From contig OZ020317.1 of assembly GCA_963971305.1 (NCBI GenBank), positions 21,842,001-21,906,000 on the forward strand: a stretch of 64,000 nt of DNA. The letters are read 5' to 3'. Each line of letters begins with the position of its first letter. The stretch's first letter is position 1. Below, piece by piece: positions 1 through 10,985 of the stretch. The translations under genes were made by a program, and so were the position numbers. Source of the DNA: Arcuatula senhousia. Its lineage: Eukaryota; Mollusca; Bivalvia; Mytilida; Mytilidae. The notes below the pieces were generated by a model. The model did not search any database. It saw only the letters and a program-made list of their open reading frames with translations, and was not told the DNA's origin.

Positions 1-2284
1 ACCGAGATAAAAAAGAACTAGATATATTTATAAGATCGATCCTCTGGTATTTCTTACATCTATTAAATACATTATACCATGTTTGAAGATAAATAATTTT
101 TCAATTAACCAAATAAAGATGTTTTGCTTATTATTGAAAAGTGATCATTTGAATTGCGACAATAAGACCCACATTAATTGGAAAAATGCAAACATATTTG
201 TTCAATATCTTTGTTTATACAGATTACTAATTTTGCTGGCTTGTATTCACTTAAATCTTTTGTAGTTTATTATGCAATAAATTATCAAAAACAACATCTT
301 ATAAATCAATTGATATTGGTATTTAGCTATGAATAAGTGTGTGCATCACAACCTACATACTGTAAACCAATTTATTTTCGCGACTACTAAATTTCGCATT
401 TTGGTTTATCAGGGTAATTTCGCGGCTATTTATTTTTTCGATTCTCCATAAAAACAATTAAAATGCTATGACAATGAATTGAATTCGCATTGATTTATTT
501 TTACGAATTTTCGTTCTTTGTGAAATCCCCGAATAAAAATATTTCGAGAAAATTATTTGTTTTATCAAACTTCAATGTGACTATCAATCGCTACTCATCC
601 TTTTGCATTGATTGAAATAAAAAAAAAATAATATATGATCAAACATCATTATACCAAATGACAAAGACAAAAAAATCATCATAACGAAACAAAACACACA
701 ACAAAGAAATTACAAAAAACCCACACATAACAACAAAACTGCATTCACCAACCTGAACCCAAGTCGAAACAAGAGTAAATTCAGGTGCTCCGGAAGAGTA
801 AGCAGTACCTGTTTGCTATAGCACATCCGTAATGTTGCCAAAGATCAATTTAGTGTTGGTCAAATTTGAAAAAGATGACGTTGTCAAACCACCATCTGTG
901 CATATCTGAGAGATAGAAATCCCATATTTGTCTACAAGCACATGATGTCTTTCGTAAAATGTCTTGAGTGATGACAACAACATGGGTGCAATGTACCGCG
1001 GTGTTAACAATTTGTTTGTTAGCCGTCTATCAAGAAAGTCATTTTACACCCCATATGCTCTAATAACGAATAAATTGTGTTTTGTTAACTTCATATGCTA
1101 GAGTGGACGGAATGTTGCTAAACATAAGAGAAGAGAAATGACTATTGGAAAGTTGAATTCAACACGTTTGTCATAGTGCTTTGTACAAAGCCTTCCTAGT
1201 GTGACAATTTCAAGACATTTATCCAAATTTGAAGTGGACCACCCCGAATCTGTAGTGTCCTTTTTCTCAAGTTCATTCGGATATTTGAGATGTTAATAGT
1301 AATCAAATCGAGGATTGTTTAGTGACTATTAAATGCTTATCGTGCAAAAATGATGTCATCTCAACAAAATAGCAGAACATTGTATTTCCCAAAATGTTCT
1401 TACTGTTGCAATGCAAAGAAAGAAGCACGAATTCTACATTGTGTGAAAAAGTCGTAAATATTCGTTCAATTTTAAAGGTGTGGTGCGAACTTTGGAAGTC
1501 TTGATTTATCTTTTTTATTGATTTCTATCTAACCAAAAAATTAAGGTAAATCTCGAATTGTTTAAAGGTTAATTTAACCAGATACAGAAAGACAACAAAA
1601 TCAAACGAATCATTGGATTCGACCCAGTACAACATAAAGATGTCCTAATCAAGAGTTTGAAATTAGAACTATTGCTTTAGACCACTTGGCAACCCAGGTC
1701 TAGTAAACCATTCTTAAAATCAGTAATGGTTCCATGCGTTTACATGTATATTGTTGATAATTTCAAGCTGTTTCAGGCAAAATGTTTATTTCGCAAAAAA
1801 TGTGATTTTAAGTAAATAACAGGTTGTAACAGGCTTTTGGGGATAATTTTTCTAACTATCTGAACCATAAATGTTTCCTTTATCGAATGTACAATTTGTG
1901 AATGATGAGAGATCTGAACCAAATACTAGTAATCAAAGTTGAACAGGTGAACAACCTTTAATTATTTGCTATTCGTGCAAAAATCATGCAAACTTAACAA
2001 AATAGTAGAACATCATGCGTTCTAACTGTTGCAATGCAAAAAAGAAAGAAGTACCAGTCTTACGGGGAAAGTGTACGATATTTCTCTGAGGTCAATAATT
2101 GACCGAAAGAAATTCCTTCAATCTTAAAGGATATGATGAAAACCCTGATAAAAATGAGCCTGAGTACAGATAAAAGCTCAGAGTCAGGGATATTATTTGA
2201 AATTCCACTTTAAAATTTACAATACTTCAAACAACAAATTTCAATTTGCAATATGTGGATTCATTTATTTTCGTGGGTATCATT
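1..2284. other. Upstream non-coding region with repeats
   Basis: No exon is recognisable. About 365-505 holds a diverged member of the inverted TTCGCG/TTCGTGG repeat family. About 745-1020 is a minus-oriented copy of a dispersed repeat with the CTCCGGAAGAGT motif, also found near 8.9, 12.3 and 55.7 kb. A local direct duplication is visible: about 1300-1480 resembles about 1925-2110, both containing the TCGTGCAAAAAT and CTGTTGCAATGCAAA motifs. The 60-64 aa open frames here look like chance frames in repeats. Confidence 0.55.
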
Positions 2285-2470
2285 TTTTGTGGTTTGATGA
2301 AAATTGATATGTAAGTGGATTCTTCAGTTCGTGGTTCTGAAGTTTGCAACATAAAGATCAATGTAATATTTCCTTTTCGTAGGGTATCAAATTTCGTGGG
2401 TCAAGGCCACCAATGAAAACCACAAAAGTTGATACCCCACGAATAATAATGAAACCACAGTACATGTCAA
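2258..2470. repeat. Inverted TTCGTGGG-family element
   Basis: The block contains ATTTTCGTGGG on one side and TACCCCACGAA plus AAACCACAGTA on the other, a palindromic layout shared with 9290-9460, 30680-30895 and 48655-48730. It looks like a short non-autonomous inverted-repeat element; no coding content. Confidence 0.6.
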
Positions 2471-2549
2471 TCATGATTTGAAAAAATCCGAAGGCACACG
2501 AAACACAAAGTCTAAATGAGTACGAATCATGAACTAGCCATTCTTAGGA

Positions 2550-2865
2550 AATTACTTAATATATATACTGGTAAATTCTATTATATCCCTTTAATGTCTT
2601 TACAATAGTGTTACTAGCAGTCCCTTAGATGACAATAGAAAAGGGGCACTCCATAAAAACTGGTGTAACCCACCATTTCTTTTAAAATGCCAGCACCAAA
2701 TCAGAACCATTGCGGTCGTCAATATTTTCGATATATCAGCCTTGTTTTGCCTTTTCTCTAGACATTGAGATTGATCATCTATGTTCGGTAATTTTGTAAT
2801 TACATTTATTTCAATAAAACATAATATTTTGTCCTGTGCCTTTCTTTATTACTTCGCCCAGGATA
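2550..2865 (+). repeat. Dispersed repeat, GATCATC/ACCATTGCG family
   Basis: Contains the ordered motifs GGGGCACTCCAT, CCAAATCAGAACCATTGCGG, TTGATCATCTATGTTCGG and TTTTGTAATTACATTTATTT. Related copies lie near 9.6, 24.9, 25.8, 28.1, 32.3, 54.2, 55.0, 58.2, 62.1 and 63.7 kb in both orientations. Non-coding. Confidence 0.6.
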
Positions 2866-3338
2866 AGGTTCCAGTGACACGTTATTCAGGCTAATGATAC
2901 GCCAGCATTTAAAGATGTGTGTGTGTGTCAGAAAAACGTAATATGGAACTACGGCCTTATGGGCTCAAGTGTGACCTTAAAAGTGTTGATCAGGGTTTCC
3001 TATATATGTCCAAAAGCCTGATATAAAAGTATTTGTAACTGAAAAAAATATCTATTTGGATGTGATAAATATCTCGTTTTTAAAGTACAATGTAGACACG
3101 ACTATTGACGAGATAATTCCAAGACCTATATTTATGTCGTCTGTTAATTAACGAGGGTTCAATTAATTTATAAATATTTAAACATAATTTGAACCATTTC
3201 CAAAATTACAGAATGAAAACAATAGGAATCAATTTTAGTTAAAAATAAAATTTGAGATGTGTCAGATAATGCACAATGGGTTTTGATATGCAAGAGACAA
3301 GATACTATAGAAAAAGTATAGCATGCGCATCGTTGAAG

Positions 3339-3346
3339 TATAAAAG
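3339..3346 (+). promoter_or_regulatory. TATA box of leader exon 1
   Basis: TATAAAAG lies 47 bp upstream of the ATG at 3386. The equivalent box is conserved at 3517, 3703, 10373, 10583, 10800 and 10986. Conservation of both box and spacing in all seven units argues for use as a core promoter. Confidence 0.6.
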
Positions 3347-3385
3347 ACTTGAATGTAAAATTTTACGTAAAACTTGCAAAGTAAC

Positions 3386-3440
3386 ATGGAATTGGCTACC
3401 AATTGGTTCTTTCTTTTAAGTTATTTGTTAAGATTTTGTG
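3386..3440 (+). CDS. Alternative first coding exon, copy 1 (type A signal peptide)
   Basis: The frame reads MELATNWFFLLSYLLRFC and ends in a phase-1 G followed by GTAAGT at 3441. It looks like a secretory leader: a short N-region, a Leu/Phe-rich core, then a Cys. With the acceptor at 14078/14079 the split codon becomes GAT (Asp) and reads straight into the FAMeT-domain exon in frame. What is seen: ATG, hydrophobic frame, donor and TATA box. What is inferred: splicing to 14079, about 10.6 kb away. It could instead be a relic first exon, or belong to another transcript. Confidence 0.6.
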
Positions 3441-3516
3441 GTAAGTTGTTATTAGTGACTTACATTTTAATCTGCAAGAAATAAGATGCTATAGTAGGGA
3501 TAACACTTGTGCATTG

Positions 3517-3524
3517 TATAAAAG
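3517..3524 (+). promoter_or_regulatory. TATA box of leader exon 2
   Basis: TATAAAAG, 55 bp upstream of the ATG at 3572. A second TATATAAG follows within a few bases in this unit and in most others. Confidence 0.55.
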
Positions 3525-3571
3525 TATATAAGACTTGAATGTAAAATTTTGCGTAAAACTTGCATAGTAAC

Positions 3572-3626
3572 ATGGACCTGGTTGGCAAGTCGTTCTTTCT
3601 CCTTAGTTGTTTGTTAAGATTTTGTG
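3572..3626 (+). CDS. Alternative first coding exon, copy 2 (type B signal peptide)
   Basis: The frame reads MDLVGKSFFLLSCLLRFC, with a phase-1 donor GTAAGT at 3627. It differs from type A mainly in residues 2-8 (DLVGKSF in place of ELxTNWF), while the LLRFC tail and donor are kept. Length is the same 55 nt as type A. Same inferred splice partner at 14079. Confidence 0.6.
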
Positions 3627-3702
3627 GTAAGTTGATATCAGTGACTTAAATTTCAATCTGCAAGATACAAGATGCTATAGTAAGGATAACACCTTCGCAT
3701 TG

Positions 3703-3710
3703 TATAAAAG
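3703..3710 (+). promoter_or_regulatory. TATA box of leader exon 3
   Basis: TATAAAAG, 55 bp upstream of the ATG at 3758; same spacing as unit 2. Confidence 0.55.
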
Positions 3711-3757
3711 TATATAAGACTTGAATGTAAAATTTTGCGTAAAACTTGCATAGTAAC

Positions 3758-3815
3758 ATGGACCTGGTTGGCAAGTCGTTCTTTTTCCTTAGTTGTTTGT
3801 TTGTAAGATTTTGTG
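3758..3815 (+). CDS. Alternative first coding exon, copy 3 (type B, one codon longer)
   Basis: The frame reads MDLVGKSFFFLSCLFVRFC, 58 nt, with a phase-1 donor GTAAGT at 3816. Against copy 2 it has a 3-nt in-frame insertion near the end of the hydrophobic core, so the frame into a phase-1 acceptor is preserved. That the length change is a multiple of three fits selection on the frame but is only one event. Confidence 0.58.
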
Positions 3816-5667
3816 GTAAGTTAATATTACTTTCTTGCATTTTAAGAAAAAAAAATCTAAAATTAAGTTTCTAATTTACAGACTTGATGAAGTTTAAGGT
3901 TTTTAGTAAAGATTTTCGCTGTGTTATAACATCCTTAAACTTTCTGCATTAGTGCCATTTTGATTAGATTTAGATATTTACACCTTTCAAAAAAGTTTAG
4001 CAGCGCTAGACTTTTTGTGCTTTTCGATGATTCGAAATAGTTTTTAATTTCATGATTTTTGTCAGTTTTAATTCTTCAGTAAATGACTTAAAGGATGTGA
4101 GTTTTCGGATAAAAGCATATTTTTGCCTTGGATTGCGGAATATAACTCTTCAGAAAATTAAATGCACAATAGGCATTTTTAAATCAAGGATTCCAGCAGT
4201 CATTCGTGCTGAGAGTGGACATACTCGAAATTGACTCTTTGACGGTACAGTATCAATTTTTGAATTATGATTTACATTTTCAAGTGCGATTTTACAATTT
4301 CAGCCGGGAAGCAAACTGGCAATTTAATTACTTTTTAGGCCCGCTGAATATTTAAAAATTCAAGGGGGATAATTGAAATATTTTCCACGAGGTGGCGCTG
4401 CTCAATCCCAAACTGATTTGTTTGGGTTGAAAAACTACGTGTTTTTGGCTTTTATATAAAATAGAACATGTAAATGAAATTAAAAATTGATTCAAAATAT
4501 ATTTTTTGCCATGACTGTCGATTATGAACAGGATTGGTTCCTGAAAAATTAAGAAAAGCGAACTTTACGATCGGTAACGAAACTTCGTGTTTCTTTTTTG
4601 TCGCGTATGTTTACACTTTTCTCAATTGACAGAATCAAGTTCTAGCGGATGAATATACCTAAGAACTGGTTTCCTATGTAGAATTATGTATTATCCGTTG
4701 GTGGTTAACAGGAATTTACGTCACTCTTAACAGTTTATGAGAAAATGGTTCTTTTACCGACACCGTCAAAACAAAGAAAGTTGTCCAGGTATCCCCCCAT
4801 TTTCTCGCATATTTTGTCAATATTTATCACTGTAAACAATGAAACGATTTGTCAGAAGGTTCTTAGTATAATGTTACTTTAATTTAAAGTGAATTACAGA
4901 AACTTGACATGTATTTCGTGATGTAGTTCAACATTTTTTTCGTTCAAAATTCCCAAAGAATGAGATGTTGTCATTTCATGTAAATGTTTAAAATCTTCAC
5001 CAGTCGATGTTTCTAAATGTAGAGCTCTATATTTTTGTTGTAAAAATGTGAACTTATACAAAATGGCTTTTCATTGTTTACAAGATCAGTATTGACCCAT
5101 GCTCTGTATATCCATTTACTTTACATGCTGTCTTTTGAGTTTGATTTTTGCAAATACCTCGATGAAAAAATTGTATATATGATAATAAAACCTTTAACAA
5201 TGTTAATGAAGTTATATTTTTCCAATCATGTATGCAACTGCATCGTAAAAGCATGCATATGTCATATGTGTGTTTACATTCATTTTTATTATTTTTTCAC
5301 AGCTCAATTTTTACATTTTAGGATGAAAAAAATGGGGGGGGGGTGGGTTCCAACCGCTCGAGTATTGGCCACTGAGTTTTGTGTCTTATTACTACACGGT
5401 GGTATAAACATGTGTAAAACATGAACCACTCATTTCTCATTTAAAGATACCATATAAATGAAAATAAATTTCTGTTTTCTGTACGTGTCATAAACTTTTG
5501 ACACAGGTGTTCTCTCGTGTATTGAAAATTATCTAAACCTGCTAAACAGTGGATTATTGGTTGTGTTATTCTCAAAAATGATGTGCTATACTTAATATTC
5601 TTTTATCATATATTTAAGTAATTATACAACAGTCTCTTAAGACAAAACACATTACCTTTATCACATA

Positions 5668-5795
5668 CCATATATCGCATAACCTAAGGCTACATCACAT
5701 ACATGTATACCATATATCGCATAACCTAAGGCTACATTGCATATACCCTATATCGCATAACCTAAGGCTACATCGCATATACCCTTTATCATGTT
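5668..5795. repeat. Short tandem repeat, about 42-bp unit, 3 copies
   Basis: Three copies of a unit containing TATCGCATAACCTAAGGCTA follow each other, separated by short ACATA/CATATACC linkers, and fade into related TATCGCA/CATATCAC words up to about 5820. Confidence 0.75.
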
Positions 5796-6529
5796 TATCG
5801 CACCCATATCACAAAATCACACACAAAGGTAATTACAAGTCGAAGATGTTGTGATGTAAATATTTGATATAATGAACATTACATGGCAAAATCTGTTTTG
5901 CATGCTGTATTTACCCAAGGCATCTATATCATGCTGATGGCCAACTGAATAAACCCTCAACCTATATCATACCTCAGGCCTTTGGTATGTCGCGGGGTAA
6001 ATAGAGCATGCGATACATATTTTGCCATGTATTATTCAGTATATATTGAGATTGCCAAGACTGTAGATCCAATATTATTATTTGTCCAGACTGTTCAGAA
6101 TGTGTCGAGACCAAATTTCTACATGTCAAGACTGATTTATAAGAATATGTCCAGACACAATATCTAGATGTCGATACAATTAAGCCTAAATTGAGAGTAA
6201 GTTTCAATATGTCAAGAAAGTGTTGAGACAAAATTTGTACTGTTTTAGAATGTTGAGACCCCAAAACATGACATGTCGAGACAAAAGAAGACAGTCAAGA
6301 CAAATGCAGAGACCAATGGAGACATATTGCTACAAAATTGGAACGTCTTCTTCTATCAACAAGTTCTTACCAAAATTTTACTTTTAAGACTTTGTAGTGA
6401 TAGTTGTTAGCTTGTTCATAATGTACTTGATATATAAATTTATATCCAGTATACACATTGTATACTCTTAATCATGTTAAAGTTGATAATTGAAATCTAG
6501 TCATATTAGGTGTTAGCTTGTTTATTATC

Positions 6530-6690
6530 CTCGGTGCTGGATTTGGCCTTCCTGTGCAAACTTTTTGGTTTTGAGAACTTTTCATTTGTTATCTTCCAAC
6601 GTTTTGATTCAAATGCTGCTGATGAGAGGTTGTTCCTTGAAATATCAATATACAGCATAACCAAATTAATCAATTTATACCGTTTTTATA
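6530..6690 (+). repeat. Dispersed repeat with CAAATGCTGCTGATGAGAGG motif
   Basis: The segment carries GTGCTGGATTTGGCCTTCCTG and CAAATGCTGCTGATGAGAGG. The same order occurs at 53170-53320 (+) and in reverse complement at 41093-41240 and 53840-53960. It creates open frames that look conserved between copies, but the frames differ and carry no domain. Confidence 0.6.
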
Positions 6691-8389
6691 CGACCACAAA
6701 AAATTTGCGGACGTATAATGGTATGATGCTGTCGTCGTCGTTGTCTTTTAACTTTAGTGTATACACGATAACTTTAGTTCTTTATGTACCTGATGTTTAT
6801 AAATATACTTTCTCTATTGTGTTTCATTGGACCATTGATTCCTGCAATCTAGATACATTATGTTGTTAGAACAGTTCCTCTTTTGCGTGTCATTGAATCA
6901 TTGGTGTAATTTAATAGTTTTGTTCTTTTTGTGATCCATTCAATTGAAATCACATCTTGGTTGTAATTTTGTGTATTTATTATGTCTTTGTTTGATATGA
7001 ATGTCCTCTTGATCTGAGACAATAATTAAATTCAATATTTTTCTCACTCTTGATGCATGTCTGACAGTTATTTTAAGTGATTGTGATGCATCTATGTAAA
7101 TTCCACTTTGGTATTTTTTTTTTTTTTGGGGGGGGGGGGGTTCCTTCCCATGCTGGCTTTTGGGTGTTGTTTGTCATTCTCAATAAGGTTTATTATATAT
7201 ATCTTCCTAGACTAAATAATTTAAATACTTTATTATTTTATTATTTTTTTTAAATATCTCTTTCTTTTAGCAAACACGAGATTAGCTCAAGGTTTCTGAA
7301 GAGGATGTACATAAGTCATATATCTTGTTCTATCATATTTTGCCATATTTTTTTTTCATTTTAGATTCCATCATAATGAATGCATGCTCCTGGGTCACAT
7401 GTGGGTTGCTAATTTACTTATGTATAGTAAATTTACCAATAAAACCGGCGGACGTGTTCACATAGCCTTTTTGAAAAAAATATTCCTTTGTGGATATTCT
7501 ATATTATGATCTTCTTCCAGTATCTGTAAAACTACAATGTTCATAGCATTTTTTAATTTATGCATTGAAAGGGGGGGTCAAAATAAAAAGAAATGTAGAT
7601 GTAATCATGGTAAATGGTGTTGACTATTTATTCTATTTTAAATTGTAACATAAATGTATGTTTTAATTGTTAATAGGGCCTGATAAGAAGGTATTATCTG
7701 GAAATTATTTGTTCTATAGTTTAAATCTAAAAATAGAACGAACAAAAAGCTGCCATCACTGGTTGTCCCCCTTTACGTATGGAGAAAATCGTATCGTTTC
7801 AATTGACAGAAAAAAGTTCTAGTGGGTTTAATTTTCTACTTTTTGTCATTTTGAATTCCTAATTTTTTTTCCCACAAGTTGTTAAAGTTACATCGCGTCA
7901 CTCGTACGGGAACTTGTGTTATTTTTTAATTTTCAGTTTTTTGAGACTGATTCCGCCATTTTCGATTCAGCTTTTCCTCTCGATTTCTTTCTTGTTACAA
8001 TAAAATTCATACCGATCGACGTAACAATTACGACACTGATTATTTCTTTATTATATACTATCTTTGTTGTTCAGAATAGAATGTTAAAAAGCGTAAATTC
8101 GATGATTTTTAACTGGTCGTCAACAGAATCAAAAACGTGTCGATTCCGTCATGTGTAAAATCTATTGAATGTCATCCATTAATGACTATGCTGTTCGCCT
8201 GATTTATTGTTTATTAAAGTTTGGAGCTTCAGGCGACCATACTTTTCTAAGACCATGTTTATGTACAAAAGCCATATTTTTTGCCATGTCATGTTTTGTA
8301 AATAAATATTGTTTTTTGGTTGTTACAAACATGTTTGACAGTGCATCTTTTAGTTTCTGAATGTTATTTTGTGTTTCCATGTTTTACAT

Positions 8390-8505
8390 GTTGTCTGTTT
8401 TTGTCCCGTTCTTGTTGGTGTTTACTCGTTTTGTCTCTGCTCTTTCGGACTTTTGACATTCGGATACCCCATTGGTACCTCTGTTTCTTTCATAAATTTA
8501 CAAAG
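8390..8505 (+). repeat. Dispersed repeat, TTTCGGACTTTTGACA family (partial)
   Basis: Contains TTTGTCTCTG, TTTCGGACTTTTGACATTC and GGATACCCCATTGGTACCTC. Copies lie at 11760-11875, 13250-13340, 39200-39290, 56760-56860 and 60160-60240, and inverted at 8855-9060 and 12230-12420. Fuller copies run into the CTCCGGA part, so this is one SINE-like or MITE-like family. Confidence 0.6.
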
Positions 8506-8854
8506 ACTATCAGTTGAATAATTGTTAAAAAGTGTTTTAAAAAATATATGATTTCAAACAATCACGGGGTGATTAACTTTTTTCCAGGTGTATACTTTAA
8601 TATTAATCTTACGTGATTTTAATTGTAAGCAAATGTTAATCTGTCATGTATTTGCCAGCAGAGGCAATAAAATATACAATTTCTCCTTTCGAAATAAATT
8701 TTCAGTTTTAGCTTCTTTTATAGCTCGACGCATCGACGTAAATGTGTTACACAAGTTATTACTCGTGAACATATTTTTACCATATCTTATTTTTTGTTAT
8801 ATTGAATGGTAAATAAAGACTATTTTAAATGTACTATTTGGACTTGGTTACCGA

Positions 8855-9130
8855 AGGAAGCAAAAAGGCACCAATAGGGCATTCAGGTGTCAAAAGTCCG
8901 AAAGGGCAACGACGACATTGAACGGAAATCAACAACGCGAAAACAAGTCGTGACAACAGGTGTTCCGGAAGAGTTAGTGGTTCCTGTCTGCTTCAGGACA
9001 CCCGTCGTGTTACTTATTTCCAATTCAGTGAGTCATATCCGGTAAAGGAAGACAAAACAAATTTCTACGACAAACCAACATCAGCACTAATTTGAGAGAA
9101 AGTTGTTCATTTTCCTAATTTGTTTGTTAA
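8855..9130 (-). repeat. Dispersed repeat, CTCCGGA / TTTCGGACTTTTGACA family
   Basis: In reverse complement this copy contains the ordered motifs of the family: TCCGGAACACC, CGCGTTGTTGATTTCCGTTC, TTTCGGACTTTTGACA and TTGGTGCCTTTTTGCTTCC. Matches 12230-12480 as part of the segmental duplication. Confidence 0.6.
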
Positions 9131-9159
9131 GATTTGTGGTTATTAAAACTACAACATAG

Positions 9160-9284
9160 CTCCAGACAATTAATTTAGCTAAGCCTGACGAGCGTTTTGT
9201 CTCTTCAAAAAACCCACCAGAGGCACTCAACCGAAAGATTGGAAATGCCAAACAATACAATGTAGTTGAATATGAAGAGTTTTT
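9160..9284. repeat. Dispersed repeat, GCTCCAGACAAT / CCTGACGAGCG family
   Basis: Carries AGCTCCAGACAATTAATTTA, GCCTGACGAGCGTTTTGTC and CAGAGGCACTC. The family recurs at 12530-12655, 12885-13030, 13510-13620 and 20080-20225. This copy is cut by the duplication junction: the matching copy at 12530 continues past AATATGAAGAG, whereas here the sequence switches to the start of the next duplication unit. Confidence 0.65.
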
Positions 9285-10372
9285 GCGGTTTGATGAAAAT
9301 TGATATGTAAGTTGATTCTTAAGTTCGTGGTTCTGAAGTTTGCATCATAAAGATCAATGTTATATTTCCTTATCGTTAGGTATCAAATTTCGTGGGTCAA
9401 GGCCACCAATGAAAACCACAAAAGTTGATACCCCATGAATAATAATGAAACCACAGTACACGTCAATCATAAGTTGAAAAAGTCCGAAGGCACACGGAAC
9501 ACAAAGTCTAAATGAGTACGAATCATTTTAATATGATACATTCCATTGAAATTCTGATCATGAACTAGCCATTCTTAGGAAATTACTTAATATATATATA
9601 ATGGTAAATTCAATTATACCCGATTAATGTCTTCACAATAGTGTTACTAGCAGTCCCTTGGATGGCAATAGAAAAGGGGCACTCCATAAAAACTGGTGTA
9701 ACCCACCATTTCTTTTGAATTGGCAACACCAAATCAGAACCATTCCGGTTTTCAATATTTTCGATATATCAGCCTTGTTTTGTCTTTTCTCTAGACACTG
9801 GGATTGATCATCTATGTTCGGTTATTTTGTAATTACATTTATTTCAATAAATCATAATATTTTGTCCTGTGCCTTTCTTTATTACTTCGCCCAGGATATG
9901 GTTCCAGCGACACGTTATTCAGGCTAATGATACGCCAGCATTTAAAGATGTGTGTGTCAAAAAAACGTTATATTGAACTACGGCCTTAGGGGCCCAAGTG
10001 TGACCTTAAAAGTATTGATCAAGGTTTCCTATATATGTCCAAAAAACTGATACAAAAGTACTTGTAACTGAAAAAAATATCTATTTGGATGTGATAAATA
10101 TCTCGTTTTTAGAGTACATTTTAGACACGACTATTGGCGAGATAATTCCAAGTAAAAAGACCTATATTTACGTCGTCTGTTAATTAACAAGGGTTCAATT
10201 AATTTATAAATATTTAAACATAATTTGAACCATTTTCAAAATTACAGATTGAAAACAATAGGAATCAATTTTAGATAAAAAAAATTTGAGATGTGTCAGA
10301 TATTGCACAATGGGTTTTGATATGCAAGAGACAAGATACTATAGAAAAAGTATAGCATGCGCATCGTTGTAG

Positions 10373-10380
10373 TATAAAAG
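10373..10380 (+). promoter_or_regulatory. TATA box of leader exon 4
   Basis: TATAAAAG, 47 bp before the ATG at 10420. As in unit 1, the first unit of its array, the upstream sequence has GTATAGCATGCGCATCGTTG, which later units lack. Confidence 0.55.
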
Positions 10381-10419
10381 ACTTGAATATAAAATTTTAC
10401 GTAAAACTTGCATAGTAAC

Positions 10420-10474
10420 ATGGAATTGGTTACCAATTGGTTTCTTCTTTTAAGTTATTTGTTAAGATTTTGTG
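10420..10474 (+). CDS. Alternative first coding exon, copy 4 (type A)
   Basis: The frame reads MELVTNWFLLLSYLLRFC, phase-1 donor GTAAGT at 10475. It differs from copy 1 at only two residues. As the first unit of array 2 it is the positional counterpart of copy 1 across the segmental duplication. Inferred to splice to 14079. Confidence 0.62.
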
Positions 10475-10582
10475 GTAAGTTGTCATCAGTGACTTAAATT
10501 TTAATCTGCAAGAAATAAGATGCTATAGTAAGATAAGATATAAGATACAAGATGATAAAGTAAGGATAACACCTTCGCATTG

Positions 10583-10590
10583 TATAAAAG
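10583..10590 (+). promoter_or_regulatory. TATA box of leader exon 5
   Basis: TATAAAAG, 55 bp upstream of the ATG at 10638. Confidence 0.55.
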
Positions 10591-10637
10591 TATATAAGAC
10601 TTGAATGTAAAATTTTACGTAAAACTTGCATAGTAAC

Positions 10638-10692
10638 ATGGAATTGGTTACCAATTGGTTTCTTCTTTTAAGTTATTTGTTAAGATTTTGTG
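10638..10692 (+). CDS. Alternative first coding exon, copy 5 (type A)
   Basis: Encodes the same 18 residues as copy 4 (MELVTNWFLLLSYLLRFC), and the exon is identical at the nucleotide level as far as I can see. Phase-1 donor GTAAGT at 10693. Identity with copy 4 points to recent duplication or gene conversion inside the array. Confidence 0.62.
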
Positions 10693-10799
10693 GTAAGTTG
10701 TTATCAGTGACTTCATTTTAATCTGCAAGAAATAAGATGCTATAGTAAGATAAGATATAAGATACAAGATGATAAAGTAAGGATAACACTTGCGTATTG

Positions 10800-10807
10800 T
10801 ATAAAAG
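10800..10807 (+). promoter_or_regulatory. TATA box of leader exon 6
   Basis: TATAAAAG, 55 bp upstream of the ATG at 10855. Confidence 0.55.
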
Positions 10808-10854
10808 TATATAAGACTTGAATGTAAAATTTTACGTAAAACTTGCATAGTAAC

Positions 10855-10909
10855 ATGGAATTGGTTACTAATTGGTTCTTAATTTTAAGTTCTTTGTTCA
10901 AATTTTGTG
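10855..10909 (+). CDS. Alternative first coding exon, copy 6 (type A, diverged)
   Basis: The frame reads MELVTNWFLILSSLFKFC, with the donor GTAAGT at 10910 in the same phase 1. Several substitutions in the second half (LILSSLFKFC) keep the hydrophobic character and the final Cys. Length is unchanged at 55 nt. Confidence 0.6.
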
Positions 10910-10985
10910 GTAAGTTGTTATTAGTGACTTACATTTTAATCTGCAAGAAATAAGATGATAAAGTAAGGATAACACTTGCGCATTG

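Larger units (their letters stand above)
3290..3840 (+). repeat. Promoter/leader-exon tandem array 1 (3 units, 186-bp period)
   Basis: Three head-to-tail units have ATGs at 3386, 3572 and 3758, exactly 186 bp apart. Each unit contains TATAAAAG, a GACTTGAATGTAAAATTTT stretch, GTAACATGGA at the start codon, a hydrophobic 18-19 codon frame and TTTTGTGGTAAGTT at the donor. Between units is an AT-rich spacer with AATCTGCAAGA. Confidence 0.8.
4301..8205. other. 3.9-kb block present only in duplication copy 1
   Basis: Copy 2 reads ACAATTT directly into ATTGTTTATT at 11580/11581. Copy 1 has the same left flank ending at 4300 and the same right flank from 8206, with 3,905 bp between. ATTT occurs at both edges (4297-4300 and 8202-8205), as a 4-bp target duplication or deletion microhomology. 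Contents: an about 42-bp tandem repeat (5668-5795), degenerate TGTCGAGAC/TGTCCAGAC reiterations (about 6090-6300), a dispersed repeat (6530-6690), and a T-run plus G-run at 7119-7141. No coding region is recognised; the 116- and 119-aa frames lack domain character. Confidence 0.7.
2285..9284 (+). repeat. Tandem segmental duplication, copy 1 (with 3.9-kb extra block)
   Basis: From the GTTTGATGAAAATTGATATG motif near 2290 onward, this block repeats the order and sequence of 9285-12655. Shared parts are a TTCGTGGG repeat, a GATCATCTC-family repeat, the TATA/leader-exon array, a TTTTCGATGATTCGAAATAG stretch, and the 8206-9284 part matching 11581-12655. Copy 1 alone contains 4301-8205. The two copies abut directly at about 9284/9285, so this is a tandem duplication of a unit of about 3.3 kb. 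Confidence 0.85.

Noticed and set aside
3876..3960. Acceptor-like TCTAATTTACAG after array 1 (and its copy at about 11150) as a second exon of the leader cassettes
   Set aside because: In the required phase the frame runs only about 23 codons before a stop and leads to no donor or domain. Kept as a possible alternative 3' exon only.
4052..4234. 60-codon open frame, 93% identical at protein level to the one at 11332-11514, possibly a duplicated small gene
   Set aside because: The five base differences between the copies are all amino-acid changing and none synonymous. The frame has no start context, leader or domain, and it lies in an intronic duplication.
5074..5424. 116-codon open frame
   Set aside because: Low-complexity AT-rich composition, no domain, inside the block missing from the second duplication copy, ends in a G run.
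6510..6869. 119-codon open frame
   Set aside because: Falls on a dispersed repeat with copies at 41.1, 53.2 and 53.9 kb whose frames differ.
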